The notes under the pieces are model-generated. The model worked only from the letters and a program-made list of their open reading frames with translations. It had not been told where the DNA came from and did not search any database. A stretch of DNA of 60,000 nt, taken from positions 1,712,501-1,772,500 of the forward strand of contig JACVTC010000009.1 of assembly GCA_016946835.1 (NCBI GenBank), given 5' to 3'. Made by a program: the position numbers and the translations under genes. The DNA comes from Neocallimastix lanati (nom. inval.). Lineage: Eukaryota > Neocallimastigomycota > Neocallimastigomycetes > Neocallimastigales > Neocallimastigaceae. Below are positions 10,801-23,109 of this stretch, in pieces; the first letter of the stretch is position 1; each line of letters begins with the position of its first letter.

Positions 10801-11346
10801 CATAATGTCTAAAATAATATAATATGTATAAAATTAAATATTTATTTTAAATTGTATGAACTAAGCTTATTTTTATTTTTTTTTTTTTTAAAAAAAAATT
10901 TTAATCTTTTATTATTATTATATTATTATATGTAAAACTTTAATTTATTTATTTGTAAACATATATTAATCATAATATTAATAGTAAAATATATTATATT
11001 AATTATAAATCATGAATTCAAATTATTTAATAAAATAAAAGAATAAATATTTAATAAATAAAATATACATTCTAACTTTATCATGAGGAATTCAAATCTA
11101 CCAACTTTTATATTCGTCGTTTTATGGATACAAAAAAAATACATTTCTATTAGTTAACATAAACTGTATAATCTATATATTTGATGATAATATATTAATA
11201 TATACATAGTGTAATATGAATAGATAATTATTGCATCATTAAAAACAAAAAATTAATAAAATTGTTTATTTTTATATATTATATATATATATTTATATAT
11301 ATATATTTTGGAATCATTATTGATTAATTATCCATCTTTTACTTAG

Positions 11347-11390
<44 letters not shown>

Positions 11391-11950
11391 TAGCTTAGCT
11401 TTGTAAATTAATATATATATATATATATATATATTGAAGGATAACTGTAAAATAGTATTTAAATTTCAAAAAAAAAAAAAAGTTATTTAATAAATAATAA
11501 TAATAATAATAATAATGATAATAATAATAATAGTAAATAATAATATCATTAATAATGATAATATTAATAATAATAACAATAATTAAAATTAAAATAATAA
11601 AATTAAAACAAAAATATATTTTTTTATATTTTTTATTTCACTATCTTTTATTTCTTTTTTTTTTTTTTCGTTTTTTTTTTTTTTTTTTTTTTTTTTTATT
11701 TTTCCAAAATAAAAGCGGTATACTTTTCCACTTTTCATTATTTAAATTGATTATTATTATTAGTAGTATAATTATATTATTGAAGTGATTAATAATTTTT
11801 ATATTTATGATATATATATATACTTTATAATACTTTATAATATAAAAAAAAAATTTTTTTTTTAATTATTGTACATTAATTTATATATATTTTATATTTA
11901 ATTAAAACAAATTAAAAATGTATCATACATTATTGTTTAATTAAAATCTA
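10800..11950 (+). repeat. Segmental direct repeat, copy B
   Basis: Second copy of the block at 7340-8330, beginning exactly where the LINE relic ends. It contains an extra 180-bp segment near 10,980-11,160 and longer T and TA tracts (11,348-11,387; 11,411-11,434). It also contains poly-T around 11,651-11,699 that creates a spurious Phe-rich ORF. Confidence 0.75.
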
Positions 11951-12139
11951 TTATATTTATATATATAATATAATATTTAAATATATAAAATGTTATTCCT
12001 AATAATTGTATATCTAATAGTATTCATCGATAAATTATATATTTTTATATAAAGAAAAATAGAAACAAATCCTATGTATTATCTCCAGCAGTACATTAGA
12101 CATAAACACGATCGGTGTTACAGGCATATTCTGGACCTC
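11951..12139. other. Short less A+T-rich island, possible gypsy integrase scrap
   Basis: Bases 12,060-12,140 are distinctly richer in G and C. The plus frame reads QYIRHKHDRCYRHILDLW, faintly like the Y-(V/I)-R-x-C-x-x-C zinc-binding part of a retroelement integrase. Too short for a firm call; it is cut off by the LTR-like repeat at 12,140. Confidence 0.25.
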
Positions 12140-12311
12140 TGGAACAATTTTGATAAATTATTTAAATAATAATTTATCCTTTATGAAAAGTTTACATAAA
12201 TTTATAATTAATTTTCATATACGTAAATCATAAATTTATGTTATTTTATTACATTAATTAATTATGTAATAATTAATTATTAAAGATTTTATTAAATCTT
12301 TACAGTGTAAA
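12140..12311 (-). repeat. LTR-like repeat G, truncated copy 1 (minus)
   Basis: Reverse-complement match to 18,931-19,080. On the minus strand it starts TGTAAAGATTTAATAAAATC at 12,310 and runs through ACATAAATTTATGATTTACG. It meets copy 2 head to head at 12,311/12,312. Confidence 0.7.
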
Positions 12312-13420
12312 GATATGGTCAATATCTTTAGCACATTAATTTATTGTAATTCACGTTTACAAAGTAATGCTAATACAATAAATTATGTAAAATATAAAAT
12401 ATATTAATTTATGAAATGAATTGATTTATACAAATTAATAATAAATTTACATTTTTACGATCTGTAAATTAATTTTTAAAAAACTTAAAATTTAATAATA
12501 AAATATTTTAATAATTTTAGTTTAGTTTAATTTTAGTATAGTTTAATAGTCATAAAATTAAATAGTAAATATATAATTAATAGTATTAATAATAAAATAA
12601 TAATAAATCAATAATAAATTAGCACTTATTCAATTTGAGTAAAAACAAATTAAATAAAAAGTTTATAGAATTAGTTTTAATTATTTAATTATTTTATAAC
12701 TTTATTTAATTTTAGATTAGTTTTTGTTTATTTTATATTGAATATATGTTTAAATAAATAGAAATAGTATGTTATAATATAATTAAGAAAAAATATAAAT
12801 GCATGTAAAATTATTTTATTTTTAAAGAAATGTAGTTGTTATTAACTATTTTACAGTTAATAACTAATAAAAGAATTTTTAATAAAGTGATATTAATAAA
12901 AAAAGAAGTTTTTTTTAATAAGACAAATTTAATTGTATATTTTTATTAATAGTATTTTTGTGTAATCGTTCTATAAGAAATCATTACATTAGTTAATTTA
13001 GTTTAGTTTATTTAATTTAGTTATTTTATTTAACTTCGTTAATTTAGTTTAATTAGTTTAAAATACTTTAAAATTAATTTCAGAGTAGTTTCAAATAGTT
13101 AAAATTAGTTTAAATAGTTTATAAAAATAATTTTGAATCAATAATATATAAACATTAATATTAATAAAATTTATATAATAAATAGATAATAAATGAGTCC
13201 TTATTGAATTTAATTATTGTTTAGTTTTAGTTAATTATTATTTAATAAATTTATTAATAAATGTTTTGTTTATAAATGAATAATAATATATGTAAATTAG
13301 ATAGGAACGATATATTATAATATAATCATGAAAAAATATAAATACATGTAAATTTCATTATTTAAATCGATGTATTAAACCTTAACCTTAATAAGTATTT
13401 ATTTTAAATTAATTACTATT
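12312..13420 (+). repeat. LTR-like repeat G, copy 2 (plus)
   Basis: Begins TGTAAAGATATGGTCAATAT. The body contains the TTTAGTTTAGTTTATTTAATTTAG-type pentamer/hexamer-rich segment (about 13,000-13,140) and ends around AAATACATGTAAATTTCATT (about 13,350-13,380), both shared with 18,931-19,470 and, inverted, with 22,385-23,062. A partial internal duplication of the same motif is visible at 12,760-12,840. Probably the long LTR of a gypsy-type element, but long terminal inverted repeats of a DNA element cannot be excluded. Confidence 0.55.
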
Positions 13421-14892
13421 TTTTTTATTTTTTTTAACACAAATAAGTATTTTCTAATTAATCTAACTTATTAAACTTATTCTATAAAATAATAAAATTT
13501 TCAATCCCTTTTCTTACTCTCTTCTTTTTAGTTGTATTTATATATATATTATATATATATATTATTGCCATTAAATCCTATTGGTTCAATTAATATATAA
13601 TTAATTTTCATTAATATTTTTGTATTATTCTAAATCTAATTATTATTATTTATATATAATTTTTTCTTATTTGATTTTACTAATGAATATTTAAGCTAAT
13701 GATTTTATAAATATTATATTTTTGTTTTTGCGACATAACAAAAATGGTTTATACTAATCTTCTTAATTTACAATATTAGATTTTATAAAAGTGAATTAAA
13801 GCAAAAATACAAAATAAAATGAAAGTTAAAAAAAATTTTAAATAAAAATGTTTTATTAAAAACACTAAAATTGTTTTATAAGAAAGTTTGATTTAATTTT
13901 AAAATTTTAAAATTTTATTTATTCAATTATTTAATTTTTATGCAAATTAATAATGAAAAATTGATTATTGAAACTAATAGGCTAATAAAATAAAATATTT
14001 ATTATTTATAATCTATTAAAAATTTTAGTAATAAAGAATAATTTTTTTAAGAAATTTTTTATATAATTTTTTTTATTTTTACTTGATTTTTAATTATTTA
14101 CATTTAGAAACAATAAATTAAATATAATAATTAACAGATAATAACTATAAATAAATATAAAAAAAATTGCGTTTTAATTATAATTTGCTTATAAAGTTAT
14201 TTTAATAATAACTAAAATTGAAATTGAGTTATAAAATAAATAAATATTAATTATTATAAAAAAATCAAAAGTAATTTAAAACTATTTAATTATGAAATTT
14301 TAGATTTTTGTATGTTAATAAGAATTGTTATTAAGAGTTATTTAAAAAAAAATTATTTATTAATTATTTACAAGTATATTATTTTTTTATTTAAATTTTA
14401 TTTAATTGAAAGAATATTAATTAATAAATTATTTTGGTTATAACTAAAATAGTTAATGATTAATTAAATTATTAATGATTTTATTTTAATTTACTTATAT
14501 TTAATTAAATTTTCATGGACTTCAGTTTTAAGAATAATTAATTTTTGGATTAAGTTTAATAAGAATTTGTTATTTATTAATTATTTTGATTTTATAATTT
14601 AATTATTTATCAAAATTGGAAGATCCAGGTTTCAAATAACACAAAAACATTAATACGAAGAGGCATATGTTTGACCTACTTAATTATATTTAATTTTTAT
14701 GTTTATTTAAAACCCGAATCTACCAAAATTGGAGAAGATATTGGGGAATCAACCTACTCTTGAAATTTATTTTTTTTTATTTGGAACCTATTTTTTGGAC
14801 CTACTTTTTTTTTTTTTTTGAAATCTACATGTGGGATCTACCTTTGAAACCTAACCTACTTGTGGAACTCACCTCTTGATTTTTCTGTAGAA

Positions 14893-14925
<33 letters not shown>

Positions 14926-17900
14926 GAAAAAAAAAACCTTACTTTGATTTTTACATTTATTATCACTATAAACAAAGAAAAAAATTTTTTTTATTAATAG
15001 TACGTTTGTTATAATAAATTAATATGATTTTGCCTGATCTTTCACGTACTTCAGGTAAACGTTTCAAACTAAAATAAACATTATAGATTTTTCTTTAATT
15101 CCAAGTGATTTAATCGAGTGTAAGGAGAAGGGCCGATTACTAACTAATTAATCCCCGATATCTCCACCAATTTTGGAAGTTTCGGGTTTCAAATAACACA
15201 AAAAAATTAAATATGCAGGTAGGGATATGTTCGACCTGCTAAATTATTTAATTTTTATTTTTTTTATTTTTATTAAATTTTTTATTCTTATTTTGTAATA
15301 ATCTTTTTTTTATTAACTTCTAATTTTTTTTTAAAATGAATTGTATTTATATTTTCTTTATAATTTAGCTATAATTAGTTGCTTAAGAGATTAAATAATT
15401 TTTAGAATTATCGAATTAATTTTATATCAATAATTCATTCTTTTTATTGATATATATATATCATAACATATAATTTAAAAATAATTTAATTAGAAATAAT
15501 TATAAAATATATATATATACAAAATAGCTTTACTACTTTCTTTGGCATTTTTAAGCTTATTAAAAAATATTTAAAGATTAATTTAACAATTAAATTGATT
15601 ATCATTAATTATTTTAAATTATAGTATTAAAAAATTTTTTTTTATATTTAATAATTTTTTATTATAATATTAACTTTATATTATTGCACTATTATTTATT
15701 TTTATTATAAATTAACCTTTAATTTTACATTATATTAATTCTTTAATTCAATTTATATATTACTTAAATAATTACTTAAAAATATTGGTATCCTAATAAT
15801 ACCCCTAGATATATTAATATTTATTTATTTTAAAATAATAATATTTTAATTAATCAGTTTAGATTATTTTAATATTTAGATTATTTATAAAGGTTAATTT
15901 AATTTATAGAGAAATAAATTATTTTCTTAATATAGTTTATTTCGTAAATATATTATACAGTATTTAAACATAAGGTTTTATGTTATTAAATTCATAATTT
16001 TTATTATTTTATAATTAAAAATATAGGAATGTACTATATAAAGTAAAGAATTAATAACTAAAATTTATAATAAAATAAAGGTTATTAATTCATGATTTAC
16101 CAAATTTCAAGAAATATTATTAGATATTGTTATTAGTAATTATAACTATTTAGGGTTTGACTTATACCTATTATTAATATTATTTTATAATTTTATTTTC
16201 AAACATCTAGAAGTTTCCTTGAAATTGAATTTCTTGATAGTTCTTATGTTTAATTAAATAATATTCATTCTATTTATTTTTGATTCTATAATTTTCTATT
16301 CTTTTTTGATAACTTAAACTTTTGAAAAAAAATATAAATATGAGTAAAATTCTTAATAAAAATATATTCTTTTCTTTATGTTTTTTATTTTAATTCCTTA
16401 TTTAATAATAAAACTTAAATTTTAATAAAACATTTTTTAAATATTACTATATCAAGCCCTGCAGCTTATGGTATTATAATAAATATAAAAAATAAAATAA
16501 AATAAAATAAAAAAGAAATTTTGTATTAGTGTTTTTATATATTCATTATAATATTTTGTTATATTTTATTAATAATTATTAAAATATACTTATCAATATT
16601 ATTTTACTAATATATTTTATATAGTTAATAAATATATATGTATTAAGATTAAATGCATTAATTAATTATATTATTAATAATTAACAGTATAATTAAAATT
16701 AGCATAGAAAGTAATTGAAATTTCAATATCTTATAATCTTTGTAAGATTATTAATAACATAACTTATTAAATTAATTATAGCAATGATATTAATTCTTAG
16801 TAATAATCTTAATAAAATTTATTATTGAGATATTAAATAAAAGATTATAATAAAACTTAATTCATTGATTATAAAAAATGTTCACATATCATTTAATTTC
16901 GTTTTTATAAATAATAGTAATAATAATTTTTATTATTTATTAATTTATTTAATAATACATTTATTTATTCATCTATTTTAACGAAACAATCATAATTTTC
17001 ACTTATAGAATCGTTTATATTTTTATAAATGCCTTTTATTTTTTTCTACGAGATCTATCAAAGTTACAGCGAAAAAAAAAAAGGTAAAATTTTATGATTG
17101 TGATGATGAAATCCATAAAGATCAGATTTGGATTACGCTTAATTCAAACCCCACCAAAAAGAGTCTTCTTAAAATGTGATTTATTTAAGTGCTCTGTCCT
17201 TCATTTGATCGATTATTTTTTTTGATTTATAATTTTATAATTATTATGGTTTACATTACCCTAACCCTAACATCGATAATTATAAAATAATTAAACATAG
17301 CTTTAATCCTTCTAATTTCTTTATTTAAATTATTGAATTAAATAATTTTTTTTCAATTAAATCGACTGTTGTACGTTGAATTCAGTTTCAGTTGAACTTC
17401 TCACTGTTAATTTTTTTTTTTTTTTTTTTTTTTTTTTTGATTTCCAACTGGAGTACATCCTTTGGATGTTATATATTCAGTGGTTGATTTTATATATTGA
17501 AACGAAAATATTACAATATATAATTTTAAACAAATCTAATATAAATTATAGAATTGTAATTTAAAAATAATTATAAAATTATATTAAAAAATATAATGTA
17601 ACAAATCAAATGAAAATAGAATAATTAATGTTTAAAAATTAATTAAAATAAAACAAATGTTAATTGAAGTTTTCTGATTGGAAAAAATAGGTTTTTATTC
17701 AATTAACATATGATCAATATTATTAATAATTGGTCATTAAACTTTTTAGGTTTTTCTCCCAAATCTTTTCCTAAAAAGTTATTTATTAAGATTTTGAATT
17801 TTACTATAAATAATTCTTGATTTTCCTTATTTTGAAAATCAAGAGTAATTATTATAAGAATATAATTATAATAATAAACAAAATTTAAAATTTAATTATA

Positions 17901-17977
17901 TATAAAATAAAAGAATTTTAAATAAAAATATTTCTAAATAAAAAAAAAAAAAAAAAATTTTATTATTAATAATATTC
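13421..17977. other. Long A+T-rich non-coding tract with decayed repeats
   Basis: No convincing gene on either strand over 4.5 kb. Notable contents: a roughly 95-bp unit repeated at about 14,611-14,705 and 15,168-15,262 (landmark TTTCAAATAACACAAAAA); a G/C-enriched patch at 14,630-14,890 with repeated 'CTAC' words; a telomere-like CCCTAACCCTAAC at 17,259-17,271; and poly-T at 17,411-17,438, which gives an unconvincing 62-codon ORF. Probably decayed internal and LTR sequence of the surrounding gypsy elements. Confidence 0.6.
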
Positions 17978-18930
17978 AAAAACTGTCGAAGAACATATCC
18001 AACACATAAAACAAGTATTTGCAATCTTCAAGGAACATAAATTAAAAATTAATTTTGAAAAATGTCATTTTATGCAAACTGAAGTTGAAGTTCTTGGTCA
18101 CAAGATTTCTACTAAGGGTCTTAGTTCTCAAAATAGCAAAATCGAAGTGATTAAAGCCTGGAAAGAACCCACTAATATACATGAATTAAGATCATTCTTA
18201 GGTGTTGTAGGATATTATAGGAACTTTATAAATGAATATGCTCAAACCTCAGCTCCTCTTTGTAAGCTATTAAGAAAAGGCGCAAAATATAAATGAAATA
18301 GTGAACAAGAACAAAGTTTTATCCAATTAAAAGAAAAATTAATTAATGCCCCTATTTTAAATATCCTTATTTCTCCAAAGAATTCATTATTCGTACAGAT
18401 GCATCATATGAAGGTATTGGAGTTTTATTGCAGAAAGAAGAGTCGGAAATAGAATACCCGATTCATTTCATTAGCTGTAGCTTAACCAAAGCAGAAAAGA
18501 ATTATGGAATAACCGGTTTATGGAGTTCCTCAAGTCATTATGGTTTGGTTGAAAATAGAAATAAAGAAATCGGTAAATTATTAAGACTTACATGGTTAGG
18601 AAAATAAAGACTGGGATGAGGTATTACCTTCGGCCTTGTGGGCCCTTAGAACTACAAAGAATTAGTTTATGGTCGTGAAGATCAATAGCCTTTCGACATT
18701 GCAGCTAAACCTACTAGAGGAGTGAATAAATCCTCAGATGAAATCCTTTTAGAAAAATTTATCTCGCATTATAGATGGACTTTAGAAACAGCTGAAAATG
18801 TAAGGAACGCAAGTAAATATTGGGAAAATCGAAGAGAAGAAAAAAGTAGTATGAAAAATTCCAAAAACATTAAAATTGGTGATTTAGTTCTGGTTCGAAA
18901 TTTTAGTCGTTCTAAATTGGAACCCTATTG
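17978..18930 (+). pseudogene. Ty3/gypsy Pol relic (RT, RNase H, integrase pieces)
   Basis: From 17,982 the plus frame reads TVEEHIQHIKQVF..., then INFEKCHFMQTEVEVLGHKIS (gypsy RT block after YxDD) and ELRSFLGVVGYYRNFI (RT thumb / RNase H connection). At 18,294 a TGA replaces the usual Trp before EQEQSFIQLKEKL. After a frameshift near 18,365 RNase H follows (EFIIRTDASYEGIGVLLQ, SCSLTKAEKNYGIT). Then an internal deletion jumps to an integrase C-terminal part (DWDEVLPSALWALRTTKN, YGRED, IKIGDLVLVRNFSRSKLEPY, to 18,930). It is interrupted at 18,931 by an LTR-like repeat. Multiple stops make it non-functional. Confidence 0.85.
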
Positions 18931-19470
18931 TAAAGATTTAATAAAATCTTTAATAATTAATTATATAATAATTAATTAATGTAATAAAATTACATAAATT
19001 TATGATTTACGTATATGAAAATTAATTATAAATTTAAGTAAACTTTTCATAAAGGATAAATTATTATTTAAATAATTTTGGATAATAAATTTAATCTAAA
19101 TAATTTATTTAAGTTAGTTAATTTAGTTTATTTAATTTAGCTATTTTATTTAACTTAGTTAATTTAGTTTAGTTAGTTTAAAATACTTTAAAATTAATTT
19201 CGGAATAGTTTTAAATAGTTAAAATTAGTTGAAAGTTTATTGAATTAATTATTGTTTAGTTTTAGTTAATTATTATTTAATAAAATTATTAATATTTTGT
19301 TTATAAAAATAGTAATATATGTATATTAAATAGGTTTGATATATTAAAATGAAATCATGAAAAAATATAAATACATGTAAAATTCATTATTTAAATCGAT
19401 GTATTATTGACTATCAACTAGTTAATAAGTGATTTGTTTTTATTAAGATTATTTTATTTAAAAAATAAAT
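18931..19470 (+). repeat. LTR-like repeat G, copy 3 (plus)
   Basis: Starts TGTAAAGATTTAATAAAATC exactly where the gypsy integrase reading breaks off. It shares its body with 12,312-13,420 and, as an inverted copy, with 22,385-23,062. The 3' end is approximate (near TTATTGACTATCAACTAG at 19,400-19,420). Confidence 0.65.
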
Positions 19471-20222
19471 TTTTATTACGTGTTTTAATTTTAGTGTTAA
19501 AATTTCGTTATTTGTAATCTGTTTCATTTAGAAATCATTACAGTGCCTCTATTACTTTACACAATAATTTTTATTTATTAATGTTTATCTTCTGATAAAG
19601 TTTTTTTTCCTATTATTTAAACAATCTGAATAATGATAAGATTTTACTTGAAATAAAAGTTTAATCCTTAATTAAATTTATAAACGTTAACCATTTAACG
19701 TTTTTTTTTTTATTTTTATTTTTTTTATTTATATTTTTTTTTTATATTTTTTTTATTTTTTTTTCCTCTATTGAATTCCAAATGAATCGCTCTATGTTTA
19801 CTAGTTTCTTCGCAACGACATAAATCATAATTTTTATTTTTTCCATGCCCTGAAATATTTCCTTTTATTTTAAGTGATTCTTCCATTTTTAGAAAATCTT
19901 TCGACGACATTCTAAAGCATTAACCCCTGGGTAACACATAACTTTTATTGGTTAGCTTAGTAATTGTGGATGTGTTACAATCCTTACAGGTTCTCAATGA
20001 GAATTTAAATGGTTTTCCATTTTATTATGGAAGAAAACTGAAATCATATCGTAAAAAAACCTATAAAGCTTAATAATTTTGTATGTTTTATCATTATCAG
20101 GTACTACTAAAATTATTTTTCTTATAAAAAGATCTCCTCCATTTTTTATATTTTGAATAATCCATTTTTATATAATAACGAGTTTTAAGATTATCTTTAC
20201 TCTTAAATTTTTTTTTTTTTTA

Positions 20223-20254
<32 letters not shown>

Positions 20255-22200
20255 CTAATTTCTATATTTTCATTTCGATTTCGAATAGTCTGGATGGGCC
20301 TTTATGCTGTAATTTACTTATGTATTTTTCATAAAGTTTGTTGGAAACTCAGTAAATTTCTGTACTGCCTCAGATTTAATGTTTTAAGTCAATAAACTGA
20401 GCATTTATTAATGTAATTTATTGATTAAAGCTATATTAATTTGTATCCACTAAATGATGGCGCAGGTGGTCCAATGATATCAGTATGTATAAATTACAAT
20501 GGTAATGCTTTCTTGTTTGCTTTGTTGATCCGTCTTTTTTTCTTTGTTTGAGTTTACTAATTTTTGCCATCTTTACCATTTATTTTATCATTCTTTTCTT
20601 ACTTAATGATATTGCTTTCTAAAAATGTTTTGAAGATTTTGATTGAAATGGTGATCTAATCAAGTATTTCGAGAGTTTTAGTTTTGAGTTATAATGATCA
20701 GGCTAAGATGTTTTATTAATTATAACAGTTAATTAAAATTATATAATTATTCACAAAATTTTATATTTTATTAAAATTTTTTATTTAATAAATTAATAAT
20801 AAATTTTTATAAAGATTAATACTAAGAAATAATACGCTTTTGTTATAATTAATTTGATAGGTTATGTTAGATTAGTTTTATATAAATCTAAAATTCTTTA
20901 AAAATCCGATATCTCATGTTCTAGTGGTCCAAATGAATTAAAATTAATATATGCCGTAGATCTTGTGCAAAGCTTTTCTAATCAATATAATTTCATTTTT
21001 AAATTCAACTGGAAAATCCCAATATTTGTGAAGTTATCGTTTTATCATTGTCAATTTTATGGGTTAGATTAAATCAAATTAACTATATTAAGATAGTCCA
21101 AACCCTTTGGTTTCTAAATATTAAATATTTAGAAACAAAAAAGGTGATTTGGAAATGTCAATTTTATAATTATCATTAGGTAAGAACTTCCAAAACTTTA
21201 TAAGGAGCATTCTTGCGTGGAGCAAGTATTTTGATTTTCAGTATTCATTAGTAGGAAAAGCTGAAGGGGCACTAATTCAAACTTTTTTGGTTTTCTTTTT
21301 TTTAATTCTGGAGGGACTATTCTTTTCTTGTCAGCTTGTCTTTTTTATTTATATAAGTTCTGTGGATGACGTAGCACTTCTTTAACTATAGGAAAGGTAT
21401 TACTCACATTTTGAATAAATTTAAATTATGAATTAGTACCATAATAAGAAAATATCATCGATTGATGGACTAAAACCTAAGTAAATAAAGGATGGAGTTT
21501 ATTTGGTAGATTCATAAATAGTATTATTATAAAAAAATTCTGTAAGATGTAACCATTAGACTACGTCATAATGATAAAAGGCTCTTGAATGTTATCTTAA
21601 ATATTGTTTAATGAATGAATTGTAAAGTTCTACTTGTCTAACGGTTTCATGATGATCGGAGGTAGCAATCTTTGGTTGAATCCAAAGTTTTTTCAATAAG
21701 TTCAAGTCATAATTCACCTGTAAATTATGAACTTCTATCAAGTGTATATATCTTCAGGTGATTCCTGTACTCTAAAAATATTTATTTATTTTTTTTTTTA
21801 TAAAAGTTTCAACTGTTTCTTCTGTATTTTAGTAGTTCCTTAAAAGGTATTAAGTGAATTATTTTTGAGAAACGATTAACAACAATCATAATCACTGTAT
21901 GTTTCTTAAATTCAGGAAGTCCACATAAGAAATCTATTTCAATTGATTTCTAAAGACTATTAGGAACAACTAAAGAATCTTAATAAGTAATATCTCATTG
22001 TGTCTACTAACTTTATTTTTTGCACATTGGTCACAGGAGTTAATAGATTTTGTTATATTTTCATGCCTCTTCAGCCATCAAAAGTTAAGATTAAATTGAG
22101 CTTCTCAAATTCAGTTTAATGGATATTTACATTTAATAAAGAAAACCAATATCTCTTTCTCCAATAAAACTAATATTCCTGAAGTCTCTAGTATTGGAGG
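19471..22200 (-). pseudogene. Highly degraded Ty3/gypsy integrase relic
   Basis: On the minus strand, pieces in three frames follow integrase order from right to left. INSCDQCAKNKVSRH (about 22,000-22,045) is the zinc-binding CxxC end. QLKXISYVDFLNL / SIEIDFLCGLPEF (about 21,900-21,960) matches the catalytic-core W.S..MDFI..LP. A segment like IMIVVNRFSK matches VVVDRFSK (about 21,870-21,900). Near 20,280-20,370 come EAVQKFTEFPTNFMKNT and AHPDYSK-like words, and at about 20,140 GGDLFIRKIILVV, the GDLV...-type C-terminal domain. The 61-codon ORF at 19,725-19,910 has no recognised family. Everything is frameshifted; boundaries are approximate. Confidence 0.55.
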
Positions 22201-22227
22201 CTTATAAATTATTCTTGGTGGTATTCT

Positions 22228-22370
22228 TCCTCCCTTATTTCTTTTTAATTACAATAATTATAAATGTAAGATTAAATTCTTAGTTGATGTGAATCCTTCT
22301 TCCTACTGTGATATTCTCGGTTCTGACTGTCTGTCAAGTTTTTCTTTTAAAGAATCAGATTATAACCATT
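22228..22370 (+). pseudogene. Retroelement aspartic-protease fragment
   Basis: Plus frame reads CKIKFLVDVNPSSYCDILGS then DCLSSFSFKES. C/Y-D-I-L-G-x-D-x-L is the conserved C-terminal motif of gypsy-type retropepsins. Only this end is visible. Orientation is opposite to the integrase relic on its left, indicating a junction between two elements at about 22.2 kb. Confidence 0.5.
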
Positions 22371-22384
22371 AAAAAAAAAAAACA

Positions 22385-23062
22385 TTAAATAAAAGGTTTA
22401 CTTTTTAATAAATCTTTTTATTATAAATACTTATTAAATTCTATTATGTCATTAACTATATAATAGGCAATAACTAATCCATTGATTTAAATAATAAAAT
22501 TTACATGTATTTATATTTGTTCATGATTACATTATAATATATCATTCCTATCTAATTTACATATATTACTATTAATTTATAAACAAAATATTTATTAATA
22601 ATTTTATTAAATAAATAAATTAACTAAAAACTAAAACAATAATTAATTCAATAAACTTTCAACTTATTTACGATAATAATTAAATTTTTATTTATTATAT
22701 AAATATTATTAATACTAATGTTTATATATTTACATCTCAAAACTATTTTTATAAACTATTTAAATTAATTTTTGACTATTTGAAACTTCTCCGAAATTAA
22801 TTTTAAAGTATTTTAAACTAACTAAACTAAATTAGCTAAGTTATATAAAATAACTAAAATTAAATGAACTAAACAAAATTAACTAATTTAAATAAATTAT
22901 TTAAATTAAATTTATTATCCAAAATTATTTAAATAATAAAATTTTTCCTTTGGAGGAGTTTATTCATAAATTTATAATAAATTTGCATATAAGTGAATCA
23001 TAAATTTATGTAATTTTATTACATTAATTAATTATTATATAATTAATTATCAAAAATTTTAT
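22385..23062 (-). repeat. LTR-like repeat G, copy 4 (minus)
   Basis: Reverse-complement relative of 18,931-19,470 and 12,312-13,420, with shared words such as TTAATTAATGTAATAAAATT and AAATACATGTAAATTTTATT read on the minus strand. With copy 3 it forms a long inverted repeat around the degraded integrase region. It lacks the clear TGTAAAG terminus. Confidence 0.65.
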
Positions 23063-23109
23063 TAAATAATTATATATATATATATATATATATTTTATAT
23101 CTTGGGGAA

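Noticed and set aside
11555-11788. 77-codon Ile/Phe-rich ORF
   Set aside because: Low-complexity T/A sequence inside the direct repeat; no protein-like composition.
17376-17564. 62-codon ORF with a poly-Phe core
   Set aside because: Created by a poly-T tract; no conserved motif.
19930-20010. tRNA-like TTAGCTTAGTAATTG...GGTTCTCAATGAG
   Set aside because: Box A and box B words are present, but the anticodon stem has an 8-nt loop and no T or acceptor stem forms.
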